Shown one piece after another: positions 38,063 to 47,175 of a DNA stretch of 64,000 nucleotides. The first letter of the stretch is position 1, and every line of letters begins with the position of its first letter. Both the position numbers and the translations under genes were made by a program. Source of the stretch: Cardiobacteriaceae bacterium (lineage in GTDB: Bacteria; Pseudomonadota; Gammaproteobacteria; Cardiobacteriales; Cardiobacteriaceae). The notes under the pieces were generated by a model. It was not told the DNA's origin. It saw only the letters and a list, made by a program, of their open reading frames with translations, and ran no database searches. Location: assembly GCA_030529365.1 (NCBI GenBank), contig JAUMXB010000001.1, positions 186,001 to 250,000 on the forward strand. The letters run 5' to 3'.

Positions 38063-39497
38063 GGCTGTCTTTCAAACGCAGGGCATAGACCTTGTCGCCA
38101 CGGCTGTTGGCAAAGGTTTTGAGCACCGTGAAGGCGGAAAAATCTTCCGGCAGCGGCAACTTGCGGTTTTGCACATGAAGCAGCAAATCGTTCTTGCCGA
38201 TGCGGTAAAAAGAAGCGCCGGGCACGCCGATATCCATGAAATCCGGCGAATAAGGCAAGGGATTGCCGCCGGCGAAATAGAGCGTCTCACCCACGTTGCT
38301 GTAAAGATGCACATATTGCTGCCCCTGTGCCCACTCCCCGGCTTCGCGCCGGTAACCCGGAGTGGGGCCGAAATGCACCAGCGTACCCAGCGCATAGGCT
38401 GCCAGCAACCAGGCGCCGATCAGCACCCGCTCCGGCGGAATGCGGCGCTCGCGCACGCGGTTATAGACATAAAATACACCGGGCGCGGCCCGCCACAGCA
38501 ACAGCAGCATGACAATGGGCTGGTATTCGATATCGTCCGGCAGCTTGCCGTGATACAGAAAGCCCAGTGCGCCCGCAAACACGGCAAACCCCAGGCTGAC
38601 CACCATGAAAAGCGCCACGCGCCTGTCCAGTACCGATTTGAGACGCCGCCAGCCGGAAAGCCACAGCAGAAACAGGATCAGGAATCCCGTTGCCTTCAAC
38701 GCCTTGATCACGACCAGCACCACGGCAATGGCGAGCGCACTGCCAATGGAGAGGAGATAGGTGCTGTCACCGCCCACCAGCATCGACATTTCCATTCGCA
38801 CACGCGCAAAGTGCGTCTTTATCGTCTCCAGTATCGCGCCCAGTTCCTGCCAGCCGCCAAACAGCCAGAACAGCACCAACGCCACCAGCGCGTAATAGCC
38901 AAGCAGAAACCGTCCGCGTTCCCACAGGCGATGACGCCAGCTTCCACTGCCCGGCCAGAATAAAAAGCATAGGGGAAAACCCAGCGCCCACACGGCGCCC
39001 ATCGGCTGGAACGGTACAGAAAGCCAGAGCAGCAGAGCCCAGCTTGCAAACGCCAGATAAAAGCGCTCACGGTAATGGGCAAGAAAGCTCCAGGTACTCA
39101 ACAGCCACAACAGGGTACCCACCTGCCCCGGATGCACGGAAAAGCGCATCGCGTTGAGTTCCGGATTGAAATTGATCAGGAAAAACAGGAAAAATGCGGT
39201 AATCCGCCCGATGCCCACCGTAAGCGCAATACGGACGAAGACCCATAGCGACAAACTGTTCAGCAACATCATTGCCGCAACGCTCGGCAACATGGCCGCA
39301 TCCCAAAGATTGAGCAGCGCATCGAACCAGCCGTGCGGATAATGCGCGCTCAGCCACAACTGGCGCAAGGACGCGATGCGCGGCGTCTGCTCATGATTGA
39401 TCCACAGCAGCAGATTGGTGAGCAGCGCGAGCAACAAAACAGCAGCATCATACAGGAATACCTGCTGCCACCAGAACTTGCTGCCTTGCCTCACCAT
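38052..39497 (-). CDS. Polytopic membrane protein of unknown function
   Basis: 481 aa with about nine to ten predicted hydrophobic helices, for example VFLYDAAVLLLALLTNLLLW (14-33) and ITAFFLFFLINF (about 99-110), and a soluble C-terminal ~120 residues. Periplasmic loops such as RQLWLSAHYPHGWFDALLNL and a late LVHFGPTPGYRREAGEWAQG are rich in aromatic and charged residues. The general shape recalls GT-C fold glycosyltransferases or O-antigen-type membrane proteins, but no signature settles it. It overlaps the glycosyltransferase gene by seven bases (ATGGTGA), so a joint role in building a glycan is plausible. The family is not recognised. Confidence 0.7.
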   Translation of the reverse strand: MVRQGSKFWWQQVFLYDAAVLLLALLTNLLLWINHEQTPRIASLRQLWLSAHYPHGWFDALLNLWDAAMLPSVAAMMLLNSLSLWVFVRIALTVGIGRITAFFLFFLINFNPELNAMRFSVHPGQVGTLLWLLSTWSFLAHYRERFYLAFASWALLLWLSVPFQPMGAVWALGFPLCFLFWPGSGSWRHRLWERGRFLLGYYALVALVLFWLFGGWQELGAILETIKTHFARVRMEMSMLVGGDSTYLLSIGSALAIAVVLVVIKALKATGFLILFLLWLSGWRRLKSVLDRRVALFMVVSLGFAVFAGALGFLYHGKLPDDIEYQPIVMLLLLWRAAPGVFYVYNRVRERRIPPERVLIGAWLLAAYALGTLVHFGPTPGYRREAGEWAQGQQYVHLYSNVGETLYFAGGNPLPYSPDFMDIGVPGASFYRIGKNDLLLHVQNRKLPLPEDFSAFTVLKTFANSRGDKVYALRLKDSHAP

Positions 39498-40432
39498 CCG
39501 AGTTCTATACCGAAAATACGCCGCGGCGCCGGATAATCGCGCGGATTGCGCAAGGCAGGTTCCAGACAGGCGCCGAGACGCTGGCCAACGTCCCTGGGAT
39601 GGAAAAGTTTTATCTTTTCAACGGCGTTTTGAGAAATTTTTTCGCGCAGAGCATTGTCTTGCAATAACTTGTCCAACAACTCCGGCAAGGCTTCAACATT
39701 GCCGAAAAATACGCAATCCTGCCTGTCGTGCCATCCGTAAAGCACGCGCCGTTTCAGATTGAGCGTCGGCAGCAGCACCACAGCGCCACTGGCCATCGCA
39801 TGTACAGCTAGCGTAGGCTCATAGTGTTCGCTCTCGGGATAGAAAAGGAAAATATCCTGCGGCTTGACGTGCTCACTGAGATACTGATCGCTGCCGGCCA
39901 GCAATACTTGCTCCACACGAATCTGCCCGGCAGGATCAACATCCTGCCACGGCACATCCAGAGTCCCCGACGGGTCAAACACATGCACCACCGGCGTTTC
40001 CCGCACTGGCCTGCCGGCATGAAACCATTCCGGATCGTATGCCGGCGGCACCCAGCTCGCGTCCCAGCCATGGCGGACAAACTCGGCACAGGCTTCATCA
40101 TCGATGCCAATCCAGCGTATCCACGGCATTTTCGCAAACAGCCTGGCTATCTGCGGCCTGCGCACCTTGTCGTAATCCATGCACAGCACCACTAACCCCG
40201 GTATTTCACGGAAAAACCTGCGTTTTTTGAGCAGGTATTCGGGCGAAGCGGAGAGCACGATGCGATCATACTGATCTTTTGGCACAAAACGGCGAAAAAA
40301 GTCCTCAATACTCTCCCACTGCTCTTCATCGAGCCGATATACGTCGCACGTACCCACACGCATGCGCAACGAGGCATACAACGCGCTGGAAAAGCGCCTG
40401 GAAGTTTCCGGCATGAGGATCAGGACTTTCAT
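39491..40432 (-). CDS. Glycosyltransferase, GT4-like
   Basis: 313 aa soluble protein of GT-B outline. The N-terminal half starts MKVLILMPETSRRFSSALYA. The C-terminal half has the acceptor/nucleotide-sugar segment IFLFYPESEHYEPTLAVHAM followed by ASGAVVLLPTLNLKRR, similar to the E-x7-E region of GT4 enzymes, and the terminal helix ELLDKLLQDNALREKISQNA. Donor and acceptor cannot be deduced. It is flanked by a DUF3108 protein (three-base gap) and by the polytopic membrane protein. Confidence 0.72.
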   Translation of the reverse strand: MKVLILMPETSRRFSSALYASLRMRVGTCDVYRLDEEQWESIEDFFRRFVPKDQYDRIVLSASPEYLLKKRRFFREIPGLVVLCMDYDKVRRPQIARLFAKMPWIRWIGIDDEACAEFVRHGWDASWVPPAYDPEWFHAGRPVRETPVVHVFDPSGTLDVPWQDVDPAGQIRVEQVLLAGSDQYLSEHVKPQDIFLFYPESEHYEPTLAVHAMASGAVVLLPTLNLKRRVLYGWHDRQDCVFFGNVEALPELLDKLLQDNALREKISQNAVEKIKLFHPRDVGQRLGACLEPALRNPRDYPAPRRIFGIELGW

Positions 40433-40435
40433 GAA

Positions 40436-41125
40436 TCAGGATTTGCGATAGTCTGCAAGTTTCAAGGAGAAGCGTATTTTACCGTCTTTGGACTGGGTGA
40501 GCGCCAGCAAACGCAGCGGATTTTCCCCAAGATAAATACGGGTTTCGCGATTGCCATGCACCTGGCGGAATACCCTGGCCGGAATCTTGCCTTCCCATAG
40601 CTCGTCCGCCTGCGCTTCCACCTGATAACGGCGCACCTGCTCATCATTGAGCAGGCTGTAATGCGTGCGGATTTTTCCCTGTTCAACGTCCAGCAGGGTT
40701 TGCACCACCATGGAGAGAGTATCAAGCGGCACATCACCCTCATAAACGAGAGCCTGCGCCTTGCCCGCGATATTGACGTCAACCCGCCGCTCAGCCGGAA
40801 CAAAAATATACTCCAGCTGAAAGCTGGCATCGCTTTCCATTGTGCGTCGATAACGCTCCGGCTGGACATCCCCCTTGCGGATGAACCCGGTAACGGTTTC
40901 GCGAATATCGCCATAGCCCAGCAATTTGGCTGCCGGTGCCGGCTTGGCAAACGTATCGATGCGGTACGTATTGCCGGTGAAAATCGCTTCATGGCGCACC
41001 TTGCCGGCATTCACGCCGCGTATCTGCAAATCATAAGTGGCATGGTAATTGTCGAGGGCAAAGGCATTGCCCAGACCGAGAGCGAAGAGCGGCAACAACA
41101 GCCGGCGCAGTTTACAAAGTGCCAT
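40436..41125 (-). CDS. DUF3108 domain-containing exported protein
   Basis: 229 aa with an N-terminal signal (MALCKLRRLLLPLFALGLGN, cleavage after NAFA). The mature part is beta-rich: YHATYDLQIRGVNAGKVRHE, DIRETVTGFIRKGDVQPERY and PLDTLSMVVQTLLDVEQGK are characteristic of DUF3108 proteins. These are periplasmic proteins of unknown role. The chosen ATG lies within the last codons of upp (14-base overlap); an in-frame ATG at 41176 would extend further into upp. Confidence 0.78.
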   Translation of the reverse strand: MALCKLRRLLLPLFALGLGNAFALDNYHATYDLQIRGVNAGKVRHEAIFTGNTYRIDTFAKPAPAAKLLGYGDIRETVTGFIRKGDVQPERYRRTMESDASFQLEYIFVPAERRVDVNIAGKAQALVYEGDVPLDTLSMVVQTLLDVEQGKIRTHYSLLNDEQVRRYQVEAQADELWEGKIPARVFRQVHGNRETRIYLGENPLRLLALTQSKDGKIRFSLKLADYRKS

Positions 41126-41735
41126 ACAGACGGTCTCCCGCATCGCCAAGGCCAGGGCGGATATAGGCGTTTTCATCCAGCTCGCGATCTACCGAAGCGG
41201 TATAAATCGGCACGTCGGGATGCGCTTCACGCAAGGCCTGCAAGCCTTCCGGCGCAGCGAGCAAACAGAGGAAACGGATGTCTTTCGCACCCAGCGCCTT
41301 GATCTTGTGAATACTTTCAATGGCAGAAAAGCCGGTTGCCAGCATGGGATCCACCACCAGCGTCACCCGCTCATCCATGGCCTTGGGCAGCTTGCAATAA
41401 TAGGCTCGCGGCCGATGAGTCTCTTCATCGCGCTCCATGCCCACATATCCAACCTTGGCTGCGGGCAGCAACTTGAGCACACCATCCAGCAGACCATTAC
41501 CCGCACGCAAAATGCTGATGATGCAAGTTTTCCTGCCAGACAGTTCCATGCCGGTCATGCTTTCCAGTGGCGTTTCGATCGCGCAGGGCCGCAAGGCAAG
41601 ATCACGCGTGGCCTCGTAGGCGAGCAGCAGACCGATTTCCGCGGTCACGGCACGGAATTCCATGGTCGTGGTTGCCTTCTTGCGCAAAGTGGTCAGTTTG
41701 TGCTGCACCAAAGGGTGCCGGATTTCATGCACCAT
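41112..41735 (-). CDS. upp: Uracil phosphoribosyltransferase
   Basis: 207 aa, family length. It forms UMP from uracil and PRPP, the salvage end of the nucleoside pathway represented by cdd-deoA here. It shows the opening VHEIRHPLVQHKLTTLR, the MELSGRKTCIISILRAGNG loop and the PRPP-binding VDPMLATGFSAIESI. ATG 41735 has AAGGAG upstream and overlaps trpC by 11 bases. Confidence 0.96.
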   Translation of the reverse strand: MVHEIRHPLVQHKLTTLRKKATTTMEFRAVTAEIGLLLAYEATRDLALRPCAIETPLESMTGMELSGRKTCIISILRAGNGLLDGVLKLLPAAKVGYVGMERDEETHRPRAYYCKLPKAMDERVTLVVDPMLATGFSAIESIHKIKALGAKDIRFLCLLAAPEGLQALREAHPDVPIYTASVDRELDENAYIRPGLGDAGDRLYGTL

Positions 41736-42534
41736 GTCTTTCTCCTTCCAACAGTTTTCCAAGAGCCAGCCCCGGATCATCTTCTCTCATCAGTGTGCTG
41801 CCAACAAGAAACGCCTGCACGCCTTTTTCCTGCAAGCGACGAATATCATCGTGGCCGCGCAGGCCATGTTCGCTTACCAGCAGATAATCAGTGGGCAGCT
41901 GCGCCTGTATCCGCGCCGCCACATCGAGATCCACCGTCCGGTCATGGGGATTGCGGTTGTTGGCTGCAATGGTGCGCAACGGCAACCGCAGGGCGCGCTC
42001 CAGCTCCGCTTCGTCAGAGACTTCGGCCAGCACGTCCATGCCGAGATCATGCGCCAGCAAGGTATATTCGCGCAGCGCTTCATCGGACAAGGCGGCGACA
42101 ATCAACCAGATGGCATCTGCGCCCAGCACCCGCGATTCCACAACCTGATAGCGATCCACGATAAATTCCTTGCGCAGCACGGGCAAATCCACGGCCTGCC
42201 GCACCTGGCGCAGGTAAATATCGTTGCCCATGAAGAATTTCTTGTCCGTCAAGACGGAAAGACAGGTTGCGCCATGCGCCGCGAATGTGCCGGCAATGGC
42301 AGCCGGTTCAAAATTCTCGCGCAGCATGCCGGCATCGGGCGAGGCGCGCAGGATTTCCGCAATGATTGCTGCCTTGCCGCTGGCCGCGCGTTCGCGCAGG
42401 GCTCGAAAAAAACCACGGGGCGTATCCCCCATGGTTTCCAGTCGGGCAACCAGCGTATCCTCATCAAGATGCCGTTTGCGTTCCTCTACTTCCTGACGCT
42501 TGAAAGCAAGAATGTTATCCAGGGTTGTTGTCAT
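41725..42534 (-). CDS. trpC: Indole-3-glycerol phosphate synthase, with substituted active-site lysine
   Basis: 269 aa TIM barrel of tryptophan synthesis, monofunctional. Most catalytic positions of the family are present: Glu60 (AIIAE), Lys122 (VLRKEF), Glu171 (LAEVSDEAELERAL), Asn192/193 (ANNRN) and Ser221 (VSEHG). The usual AExKKASPSKG stretch reads AEILRASPDAG: the lysine that binds or protonates the substrate (Lys53 in the Sulfolobus enzyme) is Leu62. No other trp biosynthesis gene is in the window. It opens a six-gene operon with upp. The fold assignment is firm; full activity is uncertain. Confidence 0.82.
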   Translation of the reverse strand: MTTTLDNILAFKRQEVEERKRHLDEDTLVARLETMGDTPRGFFRALRERAASGKAAIIAEILRASPDAGMLRENFEPAAIAGTFAAHGATCLSVLTDKKFFMGNDIYLRQVRQAVDLPVLRKEFIVDRYQVVESRVLGADAIWLIVAALSDEALREYTLLAHDLGMDVLAEVSDEAELERALRLPLRTIAANNRNPHDRTVDLDVAARIQAQLPTDYLLVSEHGLRGHDDIRRLQEKGVQAFLVGSTLMREDDPGLALGKLLEGERHGA

Positions 42535-42708
42535 CCGCTTACCTGCCGGGGGCATACCAAAATATGGATTTGCCCTGATTAAAATGCGTGTTGCCGGCAG
42601 CCATCCCGTGCGGATATCTGCCGCCTGTCTGCGGCGCGTATCATGCGCGCAACATCGCGCGACAGCATACCAAATCCGACCGAAACCGTCTGCCTTTTCA
42701 TACGTTCA

Positions 42709-43284
42709 TCATCCGCCAATCTCGCGCCAGGCGCCCAACGGCAAATCCGCGAGCTGCCATTCGCCGATGCGCACCCGCACCAGACGCAACGTTGGCAAGC
42801 CGACAGCCGCCGTCATGCGCCGCACCTGACGGTTGCGTCCTTCACTGATCACCAGTTCCAGCCACGACGTCGGCACATGCTTGCGAAAACGCACCGGCGG
42901 ATCGCGCGGCCACAGAGCCGGTTCGGCGATCATCCGGCAGCGCGCCGGACGGGTCATGCCGTCTTTCAGCTGTACGCCGCCGGCAAGCCGGGCAACCGCC
43001 CTGTCATCGGCAATGCCCTCCACCTGCACCCAATACGTCTTCTCCAGCTTAAAACGCGGTTCCGCAATGCGTGCCTGCAAACGGCCGTCATCGGTCAGCA
43101 ACAGCAATCCCTCGCTGTCGCGATCCAGCCTGCCTGCCGGATACACGCCCGGCACATCGACATAATCGCGAAGCGTCCTGCCCTCGCCGCTGAACTGGCA
43201 CAGCACGCCGAACGGCTTGTTCAGCATCAGCAAGCGCTTGCCCGCCGCCGGGCGCAACACGGGAGAAGTGGAAACTTTACGCAT
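42709..43284 (-). CDS. rluE: 23S rRNA pseudouridine synthase, RluE-like
   Basis: 191 aa, no S4 domain. The RsuA/RluE family is shown by LMLNKPFGVLCQFS, the catalytic GRLDRDSEGLLLLT (Asp nucleophile), RFKLEKTYWVQVEG and the C-terminal EGRNRQVRRMTAAVGLPTLR. RluE modifies U2457 in E. coli 23S rRNA; the absence of an S4 domain and the short length favour RluE over RluB/F. The start is ATG 43284, back-to-back with rmuC (28-bp gap). Confidence 0.86.
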   Translation of the reverse strand: MRKVSTSPVLRPAAGKRLLMLNKPFGVLCQFSGEGRTLRDYVDVPGVYPAGRLDRDSEGLLLLTDDGRLQARIAEPRFKLEKTYWVQVEGIADDRAVARLAGGVQLKDGMTRPARCRMIAEPALWPRDPPVRFRKHVPTSWLELVISEGRNRQVRRMTAAVGLPTLRLVRVRIGEWQLADLPLGAWREIGG

Positions 43285-43312
43285 AGGCGCGGCATAATAC
43301 CGCATCGTGAAT

Positions 43313-44443
43313 ATGCAAGACATCCTCCTTTCCTCCTGGCTGCCGCTGCTCTCCGCCGCGTTATTGCCCTGCCTGCTGCTCCTCCTCTACCTGCACCGCC
43401 AGCACCGGCAGCAGCTCGGGCAGTTGCAGCAACTTGCCGCGCACCAGCAAAGCCAGCTCGGCAAGCTGCGCGAGTTTACCCTCGACGCCCTGCACCGCCA
43501 GCAAAACAGCCTGAACGCGCAGCAACAGCAGCAGGACGCCCTCCTGCGCGACGAACTGCACAACAGCCTCGCCCGCTTCACCCGCCAGACCGAGCAGCGC
43601 CTGCAAGACAGCCAGCACAACGCCCAGCACACCTTCAAAAGCATCATCGCCCGCCTCGCCACCATAGACGAAGCGCAAAAGCGCCTCGACCATCTCGCAA
43701 GCGGCATCAACGGCCTGCAAGACATCCTCACCGACAAGCGCAGCCGCGGCGCCTTCGGCGAAATCCAGCTCAAAACCCTGATCGACAACATCCTGCCCGC
43801 GCAACACGTGCGCTACCAGTACACGCTCAACAACGGCAAGCGCCCCGACTGCTGCATCCTCCTGCCGGGCAACGGCGGCGACATCTGCATCGACGCCAAA
43901 TTTCCGCTGGAAAGCTACCGCACCCTGCTGCAAGACGCGAACAACCCGCAGGCCATCAGAAATTTCCGCGCCGATCTGCAAAAGCACATCAAGGACATCG
44001 CCGCGCGCTACATCCAGCCGCCGCAAACCGCGGACAGCGCCATCCTCTTTCTGCCCGCCGAAGCCGTCTTTGCCGAACTGCACGCGCGGCATGGCGACAT
44101 CGTCGAACTCGCACAGCGCCTGAACGTATGGATTACCTCGCCGACCACGCTCGCGGCACTGCTCACCACCATGCGCACCCTGATCCGCGACGACACCACC
44201 CACCGCCATGCCCGCAAATTGCGCGGCGAATTGCAGGGTCTGCAACAGGAATTCGAGCGCTTCCAGCAGCACATGGAATCGCTGTCACGCCACATTGAGC
44301 AGACCAGCCGCGACATCCATGAAGCGCGTCTTGCCGCCCGCCGCCTGAGCCAACGCTTCCAGGCCATCAACCATCCGGAAGACAGCGCTTTTTCCGGCGA
44401 TTCCTTATCGAAAGAGGATGATGGGAAATTTTCTCATGACTAA
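43313..44443 (+). CDS. rmuC: DNA recombination protein RmuC
   Basis: About 376 aa (ATG 43313; GTG 43307 is an alternative). It has an N-terminal membrane helix (WLPLLSAALLPCLLLLLYL), a long Gln-rich coiled coil (about 25-130) and a restriction-endonuclease-like core with RGAFGEIQLKTLIDNIL and PDCCILLPGNGGDICIDAKF followed by PLESY. RmuC limits inversions and other rearrangements at short repeats, of interest in a chromosome carrying many inverted repeats. The last residues (GKFSHD) and TAA stop come from an intergenic element. Confidence 0.88.
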   Translation: MQDILLSSWLPLLSAALLPCLLLLLYLHRQHRQQLGQLQQLAAHQQSQLGKLREFTLDALHRQQNSLNAQQQQQDALLRDELHNSLARFTRQTEQRLQDSQHNAQHTFKSIIARLATIDEAQKRLDHLASGINGLQDILTDKRSRGAFGEIQLKTLIDNILPAQHVRYQYTLNNGKRPDCCILLPGNGGDICIDAKFPLESYRTLLQDANNPQAIRNFRADLQKHIKDIAARYIQPPQTADSAILFLPAEAVFAELHARHGDIVELAQRLNVWITSPTTLAALLTTMRTLIRDDTTHRHARKLRGELQGLQQEFERFQQHMESLSRHIEQTSRDIHEARLAARRLSQRFQAINHPEDSAFSGDSLSKEDDGKFSHD

Positions 44444-44510
44444 GCGCTTATTATGAGAAAATTTCTCACAATAAGCGCTTTTAAGTTGTAAAAAAATATT
44501 ATTTTTCGTA
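44420..44510. repeat. AAGCGCTT intergenic element, copy 16 (two cores)
   Basis: Cores 44442-44449 and 44473-44480, 31 bp apart, linker GAGAAAATTTCTC. The left arm GGGAAATTTTCTCA is within the rmuC frame; the right arm is TGTAAAAAAATATTATTTTT. It lies between convergent genes. Confidence 0.92.
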
Positions 44511-44603
44511 TTTTTAAAAACCCAGAATTTGCCTGCCAACGCTTAAAAAGGGGTTTACGGAGCAGTAGCAATGCCGCTCCCTCTGCCGGGCTTTTCTGCC
44601 GGT

Positions 44604-45629
44604 TTATCCCAGACGGCGAATGCCCACGGCATCGCGAACCTGTTCCAGCAACTCGCGCGCATGGCGTCGCGCCTTTTCTGCTCCGGCGCGGAGAATGTCT
44701 TCGATTTGTGCGGGATTGGCGGTCAATTCGTGATAGCGCTCGCGCTTCGGCGCCAGTTCCTCATTGATGCGCTCAAAGAGGATCTGCTTGGCATCGCCCC
44801 AGCCGATGCCTTCCTGGTAACGCGCGCGCATCTCCGCCTGCTCGCTTTCGCTCGCAAAGGCGCGGTAGATATCGAAAATTGTCGAATCGTCGGGGTCTTT
44901 CGGCTCGCCCGGCGCCTGCGAGTTGGTGACGATTTTCATGATCTGCTTGCGCAGCTGTTTTTCCGGCTCGAACAGCGCAATGATGTTGCCGTAGCTTTTG
45001 CTCATCTTGCGGCCGTCAAGGCCGGTGAGCAGCGCCACATTGTCGTCCACGACGGCTTCCGGCTGCACGAAGAGCTCACGGTAGCGGTGGTTGAAGCGTC
45101 CGGCAATGTCGCGCGCCATTTCCACGTGCTGGATCTGGTCGCGCCCTACCGGAATGTGCGTGGCATTGAACATGAGAATGTCAGCCGCCATCAGCACCGG
45201 ATAGGAGAACAGCCCCATGCTGATGCCGTGGTCGGGATCGGTACTGCCTTCGGCATTGTTGGCGTCCACGGCGGCCTTGTAGGCGTGCGCACGGTTCATC
45301 AGCCCCTTGGCGCACACGCAGTTGAGAATCCAGGTCAGTTCGGGAATTTCCGGAATATCGGACTGACGATAGAAGGTCACCTGCTCCGGGTCGAGTCCGC
45401 AGGCGAGCCAAGTGGCGGCCACGGCGAGCGTCGATTGCTGGATCAGTTCCGGGTCAAAGCATTTGATCAGGCCGTGAAAATCGGCGAGAAAGAGAAAGGC
45501 GTCGCCGTCGCTCGCTTTCGTGGCGGCCACGGCCGGACGGATCGCGCCCACATAGTTGCCGAGATGGGGAATGCCGGTCGTGGTAATGCCCGTGAGTACG
45601 CGCTTGCGCGGCATGGTGTTTTCAGACAT
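44604..45629 (-). CDS. trpS: Tryptophanyl-tRNA synthetase
   Basis: 341 aa class I synthetase. The HIGH-type motif is [11 protein letters not shown], and the KMSKS loop [10 protein letters not shown] is intact. [20 protein letters not shown] is the TrpS/TyrS core. ATG 45629 has AAGGAA nine bases upstream. Confidence 0.96.
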   Translation of the reverse strand: MSENTMPRKRVLTGITTTGIPHLGNYVGAIRPAVAATKASDGDAFLFLADFHGLIKCFDPELIQQSTLAVAATWLACGLDPEQVTFYRQSDIPEIPELTWILNCVCAKGLMNRAHAYKAAVDANNAEGSTDPDHGISMGLFSYPVLMAADILMFNATHIPVGRDQIQHVEMARDIAGRFNHRYRELFVQPEAVVDDNVALLTGLDGRKMSKSYGNIIALFEPEKQLRKQIMKIVTNSQAPGEPKDPDDSTIFDIYRAFASESEQAEMRARYQEGIGWGDAKQILFERINEELAPKRERYHELTANPAQIEDILRAGAEKARRHARELLEQVRDAVGIRRLG

Positions 45630-45702
45630 GGAAATTCCTTGGTTGTGCAGCAAAGGCGGCATACTACCGCAATTTGCGGGCGACGGGCGGCTTTTGCCCG
45701 GG

Positions 45703-45790
45703 ATGGTATTTTTTCTCACCATCAAGCGCTTGCATAGAGAGAATTTATCGGAGGAAGCGCTTATTGATGATAAAAAACGATTATTTTTCC
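45703..45790. repeat. AAGCGCTT intergenic element, copy 17 (two cores)
   Basis: Cores 45724-45731 and 45755-45762, 31 bp apart, linker GAGAGAATTTATC. Arms are ATTTTTTCTCA and TGATAAAAAACGATTATTTTT. It lies directly before the stop of the YciO-type gene. Confidence 0.9.
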
Positions 45791-46405
45791 TTATACAATG
45801 GCGCTTGCATCCCCCACACCCTGGCGGATGACTTCCGGCGGCATCACGGTAAGATCCAGCACGGTGGTCGGGCGCAGCGGCAAATCGCCGGCATCGACGA
45901 TCAGATCCACCAGCCCGGTGACAGACGGCGGCAGATCGTGAATATCGGCATCGTAGGCATCGCTGTCAAAAAGCGACACGCCCATCAGCGCGTCGCCGTA
46001 TTCGTGGATCAGCGCCTGCAACACGGGATGATCCGGCACGCGAATGCCGATGGTCTTGCGTTTTTCGTTCTGCACGCGGCGCGGCACTTCGCGGCTCGCC
46101 GGCAGGATGCAGGTGAATTCGCCGGGGAAAAGCGTTTTCAGCATGCGGAACTGCACGTTATCCACCCGTGCATAATGGGCCAGGCGGGTGAGATCGGCGC
46201 AGACGATGGTGAAAGGATGGTCGCGATCGAGTGCGCGGATGCGGCGGATCCTGTCGGCCGCGGCCTTGTCATCGAGCGGGCACAGCAAGGCATAGCCGGA
46301 ATCGCCGGGCACGATGATAACGCCGCCCTTGCGCAGCACTTCCGCCACGCGGGCAATGTCGCGCGGCTTGATGCGCTGCGGATGGATTTCTATGACTTCA
46401 CTCAT
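45791..46405 (-). CDS. yciO: YrdC/Sua5-domain protein, YciO type
   Basis: 204 aa. The YrdC nucleotide-binding fold is visible as [42 protein letters not shown], and [19 protein letters not shown]. TsaC/Sua5 proteins make threonylcarbamoyl-AMP for the t6A tRNA modification; YciO is a paralogue. The lack of the full KxR/SxN pattern of TsaC and the family spacing suggest YciO. The start is ATG 46405; an in-frame TTG lies at 46417. Confidence 0.82.
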   Translation of the reverse strand: MSEVIEIHPQRIKPRDIARVAEVLRKGGVIIVPGDSGYALLCPLDDKAAADRIRRIRALDRDHPFTIVCADLTRLAHYARVDNVQFRMLKTLFPGEFTCILPASREVPRRVQNEKRKTIGIRVPDHPVLQALIHEYGDALMGVSLFDSDAYDADIHDLPPSVTGLVDLIVDAGDLPLRPTTVLDLTVMPPEVIRQGVGDASAIV

Positions 46406-46415
46406 GATTTGTCTC

Positions 46416-46503
46416 AAAATAATGATTTTTTACCACCAATAAGCGCTTTTCGTGAGAAAATTTATCGCGATAAGCGCTTACAAATGAGAAAATTTCCCAA
46501 ATT
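46416..46503. repeat. AAGCGCTT intergenic element, copy 18 (two cores)
   Basis: Cores 46441-46448 and 46472-46479, 31 bp apart, linker GAGAAAATTTATC. The left arm is AATGATTTTTTACCA; the right arm TGAGAAAATTTCCCA ends a few bases from the rnc stop. Confidence 0.92.
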
Positions 46504-47175
46504 CTATTTTTTGGGCTTGCGGTAGCATTCCAGCAGGGCGCAGGCGGCATCCTGCTCGGCTTTTTTGCGGCTGCTGCCGCGCGCGTTCACCACGAACTCG
46601 CCGCTTTTCGCTTCGATTTCAAAAACCCGCGCATGTTCCGGGCCTTTTTCGCTGACGATTTCATAGCTCGGCAACGGCAGGCCACGGCCCTGCAAATATT
46701 CCTGCAAACGGCTTTTCGCGTCTTTCAGGCTTTGCGCATCGGGCAGGGCATCGAGGGCGGGCGCAAAGAGCATCAGGGTGGTTTGCTCGCAAGTGGCGAA
46801 ATCGCTGTCGAGATAGACGGCGGCAATCAGCGCTTCCACCGCGTCGGCGAGAATGGAATCGCGACGGTGGCCGCCGCTTTTCATTTCGCCCTGCCCGAGG
46901 CGCATTTCCCGCCCCAGGTCGAGTTCGCGCGCAAGGATGGCGAGCTGCTCGCGGTTGACAATGCTGGCGCGCAGACGGGTCAGGTCGCCTTCCGGGGTGC
47001 GCGGGCGGTTGCGGTAGAGATAGACGCTGATGATGGTTTCCAGCAGCGCGTCACCGAGAAATTCGAAGCGCTCGTTATGCAAGGCGCTGTGGCTTCTGTG
47101 CGTGAGCGCCTGTTCGAGCAGGGCGGGATTGCGGAACTGGTAGCCGAGTTCGCGTTGCAGGCGGTCGCGGTTCAT
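46504..47175 (-). CDS. rnc: Ribonuclease III
   Basis: 223 aa. The RNase III signature NERFEFLGDALLE and the second acidic site DSILADAVEALIAAVYLDSD are intact, and a C-terminal double-stranded RNA-binding domain is present (about 150-220, DAKSRLQEYLQGRGLPLPSY, ARGSSRKKAEQDAACALLE). It processes rRNA precursors and other duplex RNAs. The start shares one base with the lepB stop (TGATG), as in the usual lepA-lepB-rnc operon; era does not follow. Confidence 0.96.
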   Translation of the reverse strand: MNRDRLQRELGYQFRNPALLEQALTHRSHSALHNERFEFLGDALLETIISVYLYRNRPRTPEGDLTRLRASIVNREQLAILARELDLGREMRLGQGEMKSGGHRRDSILADAVEALIAAVYLDSDFATCEQTTLMLFAPALDALPDAQSLKDAKSRLQEYLQGRGLPLPSYEIVSEKGPEHARVFEIEAKSGEFVVNARGSSRKKAEQDAACALLECYRKPKK

